Source: JAFAMS01 sp963715815 (GTDB lineage Bacteria > Vulcanimicrobiota > Vulcanimicrobiia > Vulcanimicrobiales > Vulcanimicrobiaceae). From it: DNA of 64,000 bases. The stretch lies in NCBI GenBank assembly GCA_963715815.1, contig OY970278.1, forward strand, positions 3,210,131 to 3,274,130, in the 5' to 3' direction. Positions 24,681 through 33,905 of the stretch are shown in pieces. The notes under the pieces were generated by a model that saw only the letters and a program-made list of their open reading frames with translations, had not been told where the DNA came from and did no database searches. Position 1 is the first letter of the stretch; each line of letters starts with the position of its first letter. Made by a program: the position numbers and the translations under genes.

Positions 24681-25541
24681 GTGGAGCTTTCCCTGGTCGC
24701 GATCGAGATTCTAAACGGCATCGTTCTCGGCGTCATCTACGCGCTCGTTGCCGCCGGACTCACGTTGATATTCGGAATGCTCGACATCCCCAACTTCGCC
24801 CACGGTGCATTTTACGCGCTGGGCGCATACGTCGCGTACACGGCGATGACGCATGCCGGCTTTCCTCTTGCGCTGATTGCCGCGCCGCTCGCGGTCGGAC
24901 TCGTCGGCATCATCATCGACGCCCTGTTCATCCGGCGGCTCGCGCGTGCCGGACATACATATCAGATTCTCTTCACGCTCGGGCTCGTGCTGATCGTGCA
25001 GGAAGCAATCGTTTTGATCTGGGGACCGAGTCCCCTCAGCGTCGAGATTCCGCATGGCCTGACCGGCGGCATCGCGCTCGGCGTCATCTCGTTTCCATAT
25101 TATCGCGTGTTCCTCGTCGCTGTTGCAACGCTGTTGATCGCGGCGGTGTGGATCGTCCTCGAACGCACGAAACTCGGCGCGATCATCCGCGCAGGGATCG
25201 AGGATCCGGAAATGGTCGATGCGATCGGGTACGACGTCCAAGGGCTTTTCACGATCGTCTTCGGGCTTGGCGTAGCGCTGGCAGCGATCGCGGGCGCGCT
25301 GATTCTGCCGCTACGCGGCGGTCAACCCGCAATGGGGAACGAGCTCAACGCACTCTCGTTCGTCGTCGTCGTGATCGGCGGACTCGGCTCGTTTGCGGGT
25401 GCGGTCGTTGGCGGCATCCTGGTCGGTGTCGTGCAATCGCTGATGTCGATTGTCTTTCCGGCGGCTGACGAGGTCGCGATCTTCGTTGCGATGGCGGTCG
25501 TGCTGCTCGTGCGTCCGCAAGGACTCTTCGGGCGGCGATGA
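24681..25541 (+). CDS. Branched-chain amino acid-type ABC permease LivH-like
   Basis: 286 residues from GTG 24681 (V-E-L-S-L-V-A-I-E-I-L-N-G-I). About eight membrane helices and LivH blocks G-L-T-L-I-F-G-M-L-D-I-P-N-F-A-H-G and G-G-L-G-S-F-A-G-A-V-V-G-G. First of a complete five-gene importer: LivH, LivM, LivG, LivF and a binding protein. The substrate could be branched-chain amino acids, amides, urea or aromatic acids. Overlaps LivM by ATGA. Confidence 0.93.
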   Translation: MELSLVAIEILNGIVLGVIYALVAAGLTLIFGMLDIPNFAHGAFYALGAYVAYTAMTHAGFPLALIAAPLAVGLVGIIIDALFIRRLARAGHTYQILFTLGLVLIVQEAIVLIWGPSPLSVEIPHGLTGGIALGVISFPYYRVFLVAVATLLIAAVWIVLERTKLGAIIRAGIEDPEMVDAIGYDVQGLFTIVFGLGVALAAIAGALILPLRGGQPAMGNELNALSFVVVVIGGLGSFAGAVVGGILVGVVQSLMSIVFPAADEVAIFVAMAVVLLVRPQGLFGRR

Positions 25542-26455
25542 ACGCGCGACGCTTGTCGTTCGCTATTCTCGTCGCACTGATCGCGGTCGCGCCGCTCGTC
25601 GTGCATTATCCGGAGCTGCTTACGCAAACGCTGATCTTCGGGCTTCTTGCCGCTGCGTTCAGTTTGTTGCTCGGTGAGCTCGGCTTTCTTTCGTTCGGAC
25701 AAGCCGTCTTCAACGGACTCGGCGCATACGCCGCAGGGCTGCTGCTCGTTCACGTGGCGCACGTTCCGATCGTGCTTGCACTCATTGCGGCGGCATTGTG
25801 CGGCGCGACTGGCGCCGCAATCGTCGGCCTGCTCGCCAGCCAAGGCGCGGGCGTCTACGCAGTCATGCTGACGTTTGCGTTCAACGAGCTAGCCTACTAT
25901 CTCGCCTTTCAGCTGCGCGACGTGACGGGCGGCGACAACGGATTGCGCGGCATCGTCCGTCCCACGCTTTTCGGACTCGACTTGAACAGCAGCGTTGCGT
26001 ATTACTACTTCACCGCGGTCATCTTTCTGATCGTGTTCTATACGCTGCTGCGAATCATCGATGCGCCCTTCGGGCACGTGCTGCGCGCGATCCGCGAAAA
26101 CGAAGCGCGCGCGCGCGCGATCGGCTACGACACGCGGCGCTTCAAAGTCACGGCGTTCGTGATCTCCGGCGCGATCACCGGAATCGGCGGCGCACTGTAC
26201 GCGATGCTCTACGGTTTTGTGCCGCTCGAAGTCGTCGACTTCACGACGTCGACCAACATCGTCGTGATGGGGATTCTCGGCGGGATCGGCTCGCCGTACG
26301 GCGCGCTCGCGGGCGCCGGAATCTTCACCCTACTCTCGGACCGGCTCAGTCACGTTTGGGCGCACTGGCCACTGCTGCTCGGCATCCTGTTCTGTACCGT
26401 GGTCATGGTGCTGCGCGGCGGTGCCGTGCAGTTGTTGCATGTTAAGCGCGCGTAG
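25538..26455 (+). CDS. Branched-chain amino acid-type ABC permease LivM-like
   Basis: 305 residues, around ten hydrophobic helices, with the LivM signature G-Q-A-V-F-N-G-L-G-A-Y, R-A-I-R-E-N-E-A-R-A-R-A-I-G-Y and G-G-I-G-S-P-Y-G-A. Inner-membrane partner of the LivH-like protein. Its last 17 bases overlap the start of the LivG-like gene. Confidence 0.93.
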   Translation: MNARRLSFAILVALIAVAPLVVHYPELLTQTLIFGLLAAAFSLLLGELGFLSFGQAVFNGLGAYAAGLLLVHVAHVPIVLALIAAALCGATGAAIVGLLASQGAGVYAVMLTFAFNELAYYLAFQLRDVTGGDNGLRGIVRPTLFGLDLNSSVAYYYFTAVIFLIVFYTLLRIIDAPFGHVLRAIRENEARARAIGYDTRRFKVTAFVISGAITGIGGALYAMLYGFVPLEVVDFTTSTNIVVMGILGGIGSPYGALAGAGIFTLLSDRLSHVWAHWPLLLGILFCTVVMVLRGGAVQLLHVKRA

Positions 26456-27179
26456 TCTTTCGAAACGGTTCGGCGGCATCGTGGCGGTCGATGGTGTCGA
26501 CCTCGATGTGAGCAAAGGGACGCTACACGCGATCATTGGACCGAACGGCGCGGGGAAGACGACTCTCTTCAATCTACTGGCCGGAGATATCGCGCCGAGC
26601 GAAGGTGCGATTGCGTTCGAGGGCCGCGATATCACGCGGCTTGACGTTCGCGAACGCTCGCACCTCGGGATCGGGCGAAGCTTTCAGCGCACCAATCTCT
26701 TTCGCAATTTGAGCGCGTATGAAAACGTTCGTATCGCCGCACAGTCACGGACGCGTGCAAGCTTTGACTTCTGGTCTGGAACGGATCGCTTAGGCGGCGT
26801 CAGTTCGCGCGCACGCACGGTGCTCGCGGAGCTCGGTCTGGAAGCGCTCGGCGACCGTCGCGCGGGCGAGCTGGCGGGCGGCGATCAACGTTTGCTCGAG
26901 ATTGCAATCGCGCTCGCTACCGATCCGGTGCTGCTGCTCCTCGATGAACCCTCGCAGGGACTCTCTGGCGAAGACGCACGCGTATTACTCTCTCGAATTC
27001 GAGGACTCGCAGCACGTTATACGATCGTATTGATCGAACACAATATGCGGCTCGTCATGGAACTCTCCGACGAAATCACAGTGATGAACTTCGGCAGCGT
27101 TCTCGCACGCGGAACACCCGAAGCCATTCGCGCCGACGAACGCGTTCGCGCCGCGTACTTGGGGAAGCGCAACACGTGA
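26439..27179 (+). CDS. ABC ATPase LivG-like
   Basis: 246 residues from ATG 26439 (M-L-S-A-R-S-L-S-K-R-F-G-G). Walker A GPNGAGKTT, signature L-A-G-G-D-Q-R-L-L-E-I-A (Gly-Asp-Gln form typical of LivG), Walker B L-L-L-L-D-E-P-S-Q-G-L, and the H-loop I-E-H-N-M. Hydrolyses ATP for the Liv-type importer. Ends within GTGA of the next gene. Confidence 0.94.
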   Translation: MLSARSLSKRFGGIVAVDGVDLDVSKGTLHAIIGPNGAGKTTLFNLLAGDIAPSEGAIAFEGRDITRLDVRERSHLGIGRSFQRTNLFRNLSAYENVRIAAQSRTRASFDFWSGTDRLGGVSSRARTVLAELGLEALGDRRAGELAGGDQRLLEIAIALATDPVLLLLDEPSQGLSGEDARVLLSRIRGLAARYTIVLIEHNMRLVMELSDEITVMNFGSVLARGTPEAIRADERVRAAYLGKRNT

Positions 27180-27871
27180 GTCTCGTGCTGCGTAACGTTG
27201 ATGCCGGATACGGCGATCTAACGGTCGTTTGGAATCTCTCGCTCGAGGTCAGTGACGGTTCGATCGTCGCGCTGCTCGGGCGCAACGGCGCAGGTAAGAG
27301 CACGACACTCAAGGCGATCATGGGACTCGTGCGCGCGCGAAGCGGCGAGATCGCGCTGAACGGCACGCGCATCGACGGCCGCACGCCGCACGAGATCAAT
27401 CGCGCCGGCATCGCCTACGTTCCTGAAGAACGCCGGGTCTTCTCCGAGCTCACCGTCGACGAGCATTTGCGAATTGCGCGGCACGCGAATACAAAGTGGC
27501 CGCTCGAGCGAATCTTCGACCTCTTCCCGCAATTGCACGCGTTGCGCAGCCGGCGCGGACGCTTCCTCTCCGGCGGCGAGCAACAAATGCTGGCTATCGC
27601 TCGTGCGCTGGTTACCGGCCCGAAACTGCTTCTGCTCGACGAACCGTCGCAGGGGCTTGCGCCCGTGATCGTCGACACGGTCATGGACTCGGTGCAGCGC
27701 ATGCGCTCGGAAGGCTTGAGCATTTTGCTCGTCGAGCAGGACGTCTCGATCGCGATGCACTTGGCGTCGCATGTCTACATTTTGGAAACGGGTGCGCTCG
27801 TCTACGCAGGAAGTGTCGACGATCTGCGCGCGCGCTCCGATCTGCAGGCGAACTATCTCGGCGTGGGATAA
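27176..27871 (+). CDS. ABC ATPase LivF-like
   Basis: 231 residues, GTG start overlapping the previous stop. Walker A GRNGAGKST, signature L-S-G-G-E-Q-Q-M-L, Walker B L-L-L-L-D-E-P-S-Q-G-L-A-P and switch V-E-Q-D-V. R-R-V-F-S-E-L-T-V is the usual LivF segment. Second nucleotide-binding subunit of the importer. Confidence 0.94.
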   Translation: MSLVLRNVDAGYGDLTVVWNLSLEVSDGSIVALLGRNGAGKSTTLKAIMGLVRARSGEIALNGTRIDGRTPHEINRAGIAYVPEERRVFSELTVDEHLRIARHANTKWPLERIFDLFPQLHALRSRRGRFLSGGEQQMLAIARALVTGPKLLLLDEPSQGLAPVIVDTVMDSVQRMRSEGLSILLVEQDVSIAMHLASHVYILETGALVYAGSVDDLRARSDLQANYLGVG

Positions 27872-27893
27872 AGGCTGGCAACAGGGAGGACTC

Positions 27894-29111
27894 ATGCCAC
27901 AACATCTCACGCGACGCGACGTACTGAAGCTCGGAGCCGGTACCGCTGGTGCAGCACTCGCCCTTCCATTTACGCGCGCAAACGCAGCCGAAGGCGACGT
28001 TACGCTGTGCGGCATCTTTTCGCAATCGGGCGCATACGCAGTTTTTGGCCGCGACACGGACCGTGGAATCAAGCTGGCTCTCTCTGAAGCCGGCGGTAAG
28101 GCGCTCGGCCATGGGGTTCGCTACATCATTCGCGACGACCAAACAAATCCGGGCGTCGGCGTTCAACAGGTCAGCGACGCCATCGATCACGAGAACGCGA
28201 AATATTTCGTCGGCGTCGCTTCCAGCTCGGTCGGTCTCGCAATCGAACAAATCTGCGGAATGAAGCACGCTATGTTCCTGACCAGCGTCGGTGCGGATGA
28301 CGTGACGGGCAAATCCTGCAATCCGTATACGTTCCGCTGGGCCGTTCCGACGTACGGTGCCGTCCGCGCGACTATGTATCCGTTCATCAAACGTTTTCCG
28401 AACGCGAAGCGCTGGTACACGATCACCCCGTCGTATGTTTTCGGCGATTCGCTCCTGAGCAACGTCCGCGACGTCGCGAAAGAGCACAATCTCGACGTGA
28501 TCGGAAACGCGTATCATCCGCTTGGAGCGACCGAGTACTCTTCGATCATCACCGCCGCTATCGCATCGAAGCCGGACGTGATCGCGCTGCTCAACTTCGG
28601 CGGCGATGCGATCAAGACAATCAAGACGGCCCAGGAATTCGGCGTCAAGAACAACGCGAAGCTGCTCTACGTGTGGAGCGGCGGTTTGCTCGACTATCAG
28701 GGCATTGGTCCGGCTGCAATGGAAGATCTCTACATCGGTTGCCAATACTGGCATGACGCGAGTCCCGAAACGCGCAAAGCCAGCGAACCGTATCAAAAGG
28801 CATACGGCGAGCCGATGGGCTACGTCGGCGCGAGCGCATACATCGAAGCCAAGCTCGCACTGACCGGAATCGAGCGCGCAAAATCGATCGACCCTCTTTC
28901 GGCTGCAAAAGCGCTACAAGGCTACAGCTATACCGGCCCGACCGGTCGCGAGACGATCCGCGGTTTCGATCACCAAGTGATCAAGCCGTATTATTTCTTG
29001 CGCGGTAAAGGCGAGAAGGCGATGCAGAACCAGTGGGATTTCGTCGAGACGCTGGGTTCGGCGTCGTATCCCGTCCCGCAATCAGAGAGTCAGTGTCAGC
29101 TCGGCTCGTGA
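27894..29111 (+). CDS. Liv-type substrate-binding protein, Tat-like signal
   Basis: 405 residues from ATG 27894 behind AGGGAGGA. Signal with twin arginine: T-R-R-D-V-L-K-L-G-A-G-T-A-G. The mature part matches the periplasmic-binding family 6/LivK type (C-G-I-F-S-Q-S-G-A-Y-A-V-F-G; Y-I-I-R-D-D-Q-T-N-P-G; G-A-T-E-Y-S-S-I-I). It binds the solute for the LivHMGF-like transporter. Two exported binding proteins in this window use Tat-type signals. Its stop overlaps the convergent hydrolase gene by 16 bases. Confidence 0.92.
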   Translation: MPQHLTRRDVLKLGAGTAGAALALPFTRANAAEGDVTLCGIFSQSGAYAVFGRDTDRGIKLALSEAGGKALGHGVRYIIRDDQTNPGVGVQQVSDAIDHENAKYFVGVASSSVGLAIEQICGMKHAMFLTSVGADDVTGKSCNPYTFRWAVPTYGAVRATMYPFIKRFPNAKRWYTITPSYVFGDSLLSNVRDVAKEHNLDVIGNAYHPLGATEYSSIITAAIASKPDVIALLNFGGDAIKTIKTAQEFGVKNNAKLLYVWSGGLLDYQGIGPAAMEDLYIGCQYWHDASPETRKASEPYQKAYGEPMGYVGASAYIEAKLALTGIERAKSIDPLSAAKALQGYSYTGPTGRETIRGFDHQVIKPYYFLRGKGEKAMQNQWDFVETLGSASYPVPQSESQCQLGS

Positions 29112-29929
29112 GCTCGAGCGGCGAGTTCCCGCAGCTCACGGTTGAAGCGATCCGTATCCTCGACGAACGGTGAGTGCCCGATGCCCTCGTACAGCGAGAG
29201 CCGCGCGCCTGGAATAACGACGGCGTTGTGCTGGGACGACGCGACGGTTACGATTTCGTCCTCGGTCCCGTGCATGCACGACACCGGAATCTGCAGCACG
29301 CCCAGCACATCGTCGTTGTCGAGCTTACGCCGGCTCGTTGATTCACGCGCGATCGCCGGGCATTGCTCCCCGATGGCGAGCAGCTTGACGCGATCGTTCT
29401 CAGGCAAGAGGGACGGATCGGCGACGCACATGTCAACGAAGCGTGCCATCGCGGGTCGCAGAACTTCCGGATCGGGCGAAAAGAGCGCGGGAAAGAGCGC
29501 TGCGAAATGCGCGCCGGTAAATCCGCGCGACTTCTCGCCGCCCTTGAGGGTCAAAGCACATACGAAGGCAATCGCGGCAACGCGATCGCTGCCATAGAAA
29601 CGTAGATAGTCGGCAATCACGTAGCCGCCGTACGACCAACCCGCCAGCGTTACGTCGCGCAGCTGGAAGGCGTCGATGACGGCGGCGACGTCGTCGGCCC
29701 ACAGTTGCGATTCCGCGTACGCTGCTGCCTCGAGGGGTTTATCCGACTCACCGTGCCCGCGCAAATCGAATGCGATCAGGCGGAAATCGCGCGCGAGATC
29801 GCTCGCGAGCTGCTTGCGCCAGGCAAACGAGGACTGGCAGTAGCCGTGGATCAGAAGAATCGGCGGGCCGGCGGGATTCCCTTCGTCGATAACGTGCAGG
29901 GCGACGCCGCCGCCTCCGATAACGCGCAT
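29096..29929 (-). CDS. Alpha/beta hydrolase
   Basis: Alpha/beta hydrolase fold: oxyanion H-G-Y near I-L-L-I-H-G-Y, nucleophile Ser in A-G-W-S-Y-G-G-Y, Asp in H-G-T-E-D-E-I-V and His in G-I-G-H-S-P-F-V-E. Two starts are possible: ATG 29929 (M-R-V-I-G-G-G-G-V-A-L-H-V), giving 277 residues and 6 bases between the divergent gene starts, or ATG 29986, which would overlap the opposite gene by 51 bases. I prefer 29929 because the conserved fold begins there; neither has a strong ribosome-binding site. Substrate unknown. Confidence 0.85.
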   Translation of the reverse strand: MRVIGGGGVALHVIDEGNPAGPPILLIHGYCQSSFAWRKQLASDLARDFRLIAFDLRGHGESDKPLEAAAYAESQLWADDVAAVIDAFQLRDVTLAGWSYGGYVIADYLRFYGSDRVAAIAFVCALTLKGGEKSRGFTGAHFAALFPALFSPDPEVLRPAMARFVDMCVADPSLLPENDRVKLLAIGEQCPAIARESTSRRKLDNDDVLGVLQIPVSCMHGTEDEIVTVASSQHNAVVIPGARLSLYEGIGHSPFVEDTDRFNRELRELAARAHEPS

Positions 29930-29935
29930 GCCGTT

Positions 29936-30823
29936 ATGTTCGAAGGTTTTGCAACGCGGCGCCTTCCCGGCGCTGACGGTATTCATATCAACGCCGCCAT
30001 CGGCGGTAGCGGTCCGCCGCTTCTGCTTCTTCACGGCTATCCGCAATCGCATGTCATGTGGCACAAAGTCGCGCCCGTCCTCGCAAAGCAGTTCACCGTC
30101 GTTGCTGCGGATCTGCGCGGCTACGGTGACAGCGATAAGCCGCCCAGCGACAAGGAGCATCTCGTTTATTCAAAGCGTTCGACCGCGAGCGATCAGGTAG
30201 CGGCGATGCGTTCGCTCGGCTTCGAACGGTTTTCGGTCGCAGGGCACGATCGCGGCGGACGTGTGGCGCATCGCATGGCGCTCGATCATCCCGGCGTCGT
30301 CGAACGCATCGCGGTATTGGATATCGCACCGACGCGCGAGATGTTCAAACCGACCTCGTTTGAATTTGCAATGGCGTACTATCACTGGTATTTTCTGGCG
30401 CAACCCTTCGACTATCCGGAGCGCTTGATCGGCGCCGATCCCGAATACTACGTACGCGAGAAGATGCGTGCATGGTCACGCGGACTCGCGAGCGAGATCT
30501 TCTCCCCCGAAGCGCTGGCCGAATACATTCGTTGCTTCAAAGATCCGAAAACGATTCACGCGAGCTGCGAAGACTATCGGGCTGCGGCCACGATCGACAT
30601 CGAACACGACGATGCGGATGCCGGCAAGAAAGTTGAAGAACCGCTCTTGGCGCTGTGGGGTTCGAAAGGCGTCGTGCAGCGCTTGTTCGATCCCATTGCG
30701 CTTTGGAAGCAGCGCGCGAACGATGTCCGCGGTGAAGCGCTACCCTCCGGACACTATCTTGCCGAAGAAGTTCCCGAGCAGACTGCGGAGCGTCTGCTTG
30801 CATTTTTTAAAGGCCAAGCATAG
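29936..30823 (+). CDS. Haloacetate (fluoroacetate) dehalogenase-like alpha/beta hydrolase
   Basis: 295 residues. Nucleophile Asp105 instead of Ser (G-H-D-R-G-G-R-V), followed by Arg106 and Arg109, then His150-Trp151-Tyr152 in Y-Y-H-W-Y-F-L-A-Q-P, and catalytic His in S-G-H-Y-L-A-E-E. In fluoroacetate dehalogenase the same set is D110-R111-R114-H155-W156-Y219-H280, so positions here are offset by 5. Such enzymes cleave C-F or C-Cl bonds of haloacetates; epoxide hydrolases share the Asp but not this pocket. Head-to-head with the other hydrolase with a 6-base gap, so promoters must lie inside coding sequence. Confidence 0.87.
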   Translation: MFEGFATRRLPGADGIHINAAIGGSGPPLLLLHGYPQSHVMWHKVAPVLAKQFTVVAADLRGYGDSDKPPSDKEHLVYSKRSTASDQVAAMRSLGFERFSVAGHDRGGRVAHRMALDHPGVVERIAVLDIAPTREMFKPTSFEFAMAYYHWYFLAQPFDYPERLIGADPEYYVREKMRAWSRGLASEIFSPEALAEYIRCFKDPKTIHASCEDYRAAATIDIEHDDADAGKKVEEPLLALWGSKGVVQRLFDPIALWKQRANDVRGEALPSGHYLAEEVPEQTAERLLAFFKGQA

Positions 30824-30860
30824 ACGTTTCGCGCGCAGCGGCCCCGGGAACGGGTTTTCC

Positions 30861-31061
30861 ATGCGGAAACCCGATGAAAACCTGAATGGCTCCTACACAG
30901 GCAAGCCGCGCGCGAAGAAAGACCCACAGCGCTCACTGCTAAGCGGTATTTTGGAAGATCCAAAGGCGACCGATCGCGGTATGGCGTCGCTCGACAAAGC
31001 ATTGTGGGATGAATCTCGCCGCAAGAGTACGCCCGAACGCGCAGCCGAAAAAGAAGACTAA
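30861..31061 (+). CDS. Small hydrophilic hypothetical protein
   Basis: 66 residues, strongly charged (M-R-K-P-D-E-N-L-N-G-S-Y-T-G-K-P), no membrane segment, no recognised family. It fills the space between the dehalogenase-like gene and the convergent regulator gene, whose end it overlaps by 4 bases. Codon use looks ordinary, but no ribosome-binding site is evident. It may be an unannotated small protein or chance. Confidence 0.4.
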   Translation: MRKPDENLNGSYTGKPRAKKDPQRSLLSGILEDPKATDRGMASLDKALWDESRRKSTPERAAEKED

Positions 31062-31912
31062 AGCTTGGAGCCTCCACCCGCGTCACGAAACGCCTCGGCC
31101 GTCGCGTCGTCTGCAGGTGTGAGGTAGCGCGTGTGCGCGCCAGGCCATCCGGCGACCGGAAAAACTATTGCATGTACGGCCAATAGGCCGTACATGGGAT
31201 GCGTTATCGCGTACGGTTTCATCAAGTTCTCCCGGTTGAGCTCATCGAACGAGCTCACGTCGTGGGCAGCCCACAAACGTTCGAATTCCGAATGACCACG
31301 CATCGCGTCTAGCACAAGCTTTGCGGCCGGGCTTTCCGGATCGCGCGCGAGCGATCGCCTGAAAAGTCCTAAATTACGGCGCGTATGCTGTTCCCAAGCG
31401 CCGCCCATCATATTACGCAGCGCATCATCTTTGAAGGTGCGCCACACAACGTTGCGTGCGAGCCACTCTTCGTTCCCGTGCAAAAAGATTCTCTCCGCGA
31501 CGCCGTTGGCGCGAACCCGAGTCAGCCATGGATCGTAGATGAGGACTGCAGCTTCACGCGTGTGCTTGAGGGAGTACTCGAGAGATGGATGTATCGGGCG
31601 AACGCCGCGCGGCGGCGGGGGTTCGCCGCGCACCAACGTGTACACGTAATCGCGCTCGACGCTATTCAAGCGCAAAGCTCTTGCGACTGGTTCGATGATA
31701 CGCTGCGTCATCGCGCGATCGCGCCCCATTTCAAACAGCGTGTACCACTCGGTGCTGATGTCGGCGAGTTGCGCTACCTCAGAGCGCCGCAGACCGGGTG
31801 TCCGTCGCCCCCGAGTGTCGACACTAGGAAGGCCGACATCAACCGGCCTCAGCCGCGCGCGCCGCGATTTCAGAAAATCGGTCAGCAGCTCGCGGTGCGG
31901 AGCTTTGGGCAT
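31058..31912 (-). CDS. XRE-type transcriptional regulator with MmyB-like ligand domain
   Basis: 284 residues: N-terminal helix-turn-helix (P-G-L-R-R-S-E-V-A-Q-L-A-D-I-S-T-E-W-Y-T, about residues 35-90) and a C-terminal MmyB-like PAS-type domain beginning near W-L-T-R-V-R-A-N-G. Members bind small ligands such as fatty acids and repress neighbouring genes. Divergent from a MarR-GNAT gene across about 106 bases. Confidence 0.93.
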   Translation of the reverse strand: MPKAPHRELLTDFLKSRRARLRPVDVGLPSVDTRGRRTPGLRRSEVAQLADISTEWYTLFEMGRDRAMTQRIIEPVARALRLNSVERDYVYTLVRGEPPPPRGVRPIHPSLEYSLKHTREAAVLIYDPWLTRVRANGVAERIFLHGNEEWLARNVVWRTFKDDALRNMMGGAWEQHTRRNLGLFRRSLARDPESPAAKLVLDAMRGHSEFERLWAAHDVSSFDELNRENLMKPYAITHPMYGLLAVHAIVFPVAGWPGAHTRYLTPADDATAEAFRDAGGGSKL

Positions 31913-32018
31913 TCAGTACCGAGCTTTCGTGGGGAACCTTGTGGTCGGGGCATTCGCCATATACTGACAAATCCCGAAATACTTGACTACGACAACTAAA
32001 AGGTTGACAATCAGCCGG

Positions 32019-32945
32019 ATGACTGCCGGAGAGACCAAGATAGCGGCGGTTCGGAGCTTCAACCGCTTCTACACCACGAAGATCGGCCTGCTGCGCGGAG
32101 GCGTGCTGCAAAGCAAATTTTCCCTCAGCGAAGCGCGCGTGCTCTACGAGCTTGCGCATCGTAAGGCGACGACGGCCGGCGAGCTCAGTCGCGATCTCGG
32201 TCTTGACCCCGGCTACCTCAGCCGCATCCTCCAGCGCTTTGCGGGTCGGGGCCTGGTCAGCCGGCGTCAATCGCCGACCGACGCCCGGCAGACCATGCTG
32301 ACGCTGACGCCCCGGGGTGGCGAAGCCTTTGCGCCCCTCAACCAGCGCCAGAACGCCGAGGTCGCGGCGATGCTCGGCGAGATTCCGGAAAACGAACAAG
32401 AGCGCGCGATTTCCGCGATGCGCGAGATACAAACGGCATTCTCGCCCGCAGCAGGCGCGGAGCCGTACATCATTCGTTCGCATCAACCCGGTGACATGGG
32501 TTGGGTAGTATCGCGTCACGGCGCGCTATACGCGCACGAGTTCGGCTGGGATATCACGTTTGAAGCCTACGTCGCCGACACGGTCGCCAAATTCATCCGC
32601 GAGTTCGATTCTAAGCGCGAACGGTGCTGGATCGCCGAACGCAACGGACGTAATGTCGGCTGCATTTTTCTCTTCGAGCGGGACGAGAACGTCGCGCAGC
32701 TGCGCATGTTGATCGTCGATCCCGAAGCGCGCGGTCTTGGCATCGGACATCGCCTCGTCGACGAGTGCGTTCGTTTCGCGCGGCAGTGCCGCTACGTGAA
32801 AATGCTGCTATGGACGATCGACATCTTGTCAGCTGCGCGCAAAATCTACAAACAAGCCGGATTCAAATTGGTCGAATCGACGAAGACGCATGCGTTCGGG
32901 CACGATCACTTCGATGAATGGTGGGAGCTGCCGCTCATCAAGTAG
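32019..32945 (+). CDS. Bifunctional MarR-type regulator / GNAT acetyltransferase
   Basis: 308 residues from ATG 32019; an in-frame TTG at 31983 is less likely. The N-terminal winged helix (about 1-145, R-D-L-G-L-D-P-G-Y-L-S-R-I-L, then S-R-R-Q-S-P-T-D-A-R-Q) is fused to a GNAT domain (about 160-300, R-G-L-G-I-G-H-R-L-V-D-E-C-V and Y-K-Q-A-G-F). This known fusion presumably couples acetyl-CoA chemistry to DNA binding. Upstream 31980-32012 carries direct copies of TTGAC that could be operator half-sites or a promoter. Confidence 0.92.
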   Translation: MTAGETKIAAVRSFNRFYTTKIGLLRGGVLQSKFSLSEARVLYELAHRKATTAGELSRDLGLDPGYLSRILQRFAGRGLVSRRQSPTDARQTMLTLTPRGGEAFAPLNQRQNAEVAAMLGEIPENEQERAISAMREIQTAFSPAAGAEPYIIRSHQPGDMGWVVSRHGALYAHEFGWDITFEAYVADTVAKFIREFDSKRERCWIAERNGRNVGCIFLFERDENVAQLRMLIVDPEARGLGIGHRLVDECVRFARQCRYVKMLLWTIDILSAARKIYKQAGFKLVESTKTHAFGHDHFDEWWELPLIK

Positions 32946-33022
32946 CGCATTTTGTCACTCGCGCGGACGTCTGACCACGGCGTCAAGGTCGCTGACAAGA
33001 GCCAACGAAAACCAAGTCGACA

Positions 33023-33847
33023 ATGATGACGTCGTTTCAGCGCCTAGTTCTCGCGCTCATAGTCATCTCAATCATAATAGTTCGGCCGGTATGTGCCGCG
33101 CAGACGGAAATAACCGTCGGCGTGCGAGATCGCATGCACGCAACGCTCGTGACACCAGATGGACCGGGACCGTATCCCGGCGTGTTGATTCTTCATAGCA
33201 GCGGCGGCTTGGAAGACGCCGATCTTGCATTCGCGAACAGGCTCGCGGGCGAAGGCTACGTTTGCCTCGTTCCGGCGTTCATGGCGGCATACGGTCTGAG
33301 CGCGCAATCGCGGTTTGATGCCTTCACTCGCGACGGTGACGCAATCTATGCCGATCTCGTGGCTGCGCTCGCGACGTTGCAAAGCAATCCCAAGGTGCAG
33401 GGCGCAAAGCTTGCCGCGGTCGGTTTTTCCGCCGGCGGATACTTCGCTGTATGGCTGGCGCTGACGGACAAGGTAAACGGCGCGGTCGGTTATTACGGGG
33501 CGTATTCCGGCGCCGGAACCGATAAGACGCTGACACGCTTCGAAAGGCTCGCGAGCGCTTCGAGCGCTCCGGTTTTGATCTTGCACGGCGCAGATGACGC
33601 AACGGTGCCCGTTGCCGCTGCGCTTCGGTTGGCGAGTATTCTCGAGAACGTCAAGGCGCCATATCAGATCCAGGTTTATCCCGACGCAGGTCACCTCTTC
33701 GATCGAGCCTCACCGCCGGTAATCGGATTCATGCACGGTGCGCGCGGGCCCGCGCGTGGAGGCAGCAGCAGCGGCGATTCAAAAGCGAATGTCGACGCCT
33801 GGGCGCGGACTCTGGATTTTCTTCACTCGTACACGAGCGCACACTAA
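33023..33847 (+). CDS. Exported dienelactone hydrolase-like alpha/beta hydrolase
   Basis: 274 residues with an N-terminal signal or anchor (L-V-L-A-L-I-V-I-S-I-I-I-V-R-P-V-C-A). Catalytic pattern: Ser in G-F-S-A-G-G-Y, Asp in H-G-A-D-D-A-T-V-P, His in D-A-G-H-L-F-D. Dienelactone hydrolases usually have Cys at the nucleophile; here Ser is present, so the true activity may be a general esterase in the periplasm. The gene ends immediately before the groEL terminator. Confidence 0.87.
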   Translation: MMTSFQRLVLALIVISIIIVRPVCAAQTEITVGVRDRMHATLVTPDGPGPYPGVLILHSSGGLEDADLAFANRLAGEGYVCLVPAFMAAYGLSAQSRFDAFTRDGDAIYADLVAALATLQSNPKVQGAKLAAVGFSAGGYFAVWLALTDKVNGAVGYYGAYSGAGTDKTLTRFERLASASSAPVLILHGADDATVPVAAALRLASILENVKAPYQIQVYPDAGHLFDRASPPVIGFMHGARGPARGGSSSGDSKANVDAWARTLDFLHSYTSAH

Positions 33848-33880
33848 AAATAAAAGAGCCCCCGATTTCTCGGAGGCTCT
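33841..33880 (-). terminator. Rho-independent terminator of groESL
   Basis: On the minus strand an inverted repeat (AAGAGCC ... GGCTCTT arms at 33853-33859 and 33874-33880 on the plus strand, with extra CCGA/TCGG pairing) is followed by TTTTATTTTT. It lies 26 bases after the groEL stop. On the plus strand no T-run follows, so it is directional and overlaps the end of the dienelactone hydrolase-like gene. Confidence 0.88.
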
Positions 33881-33905
33881 TCGATGTCTACTCGCTTGCG
33901 CGAGA

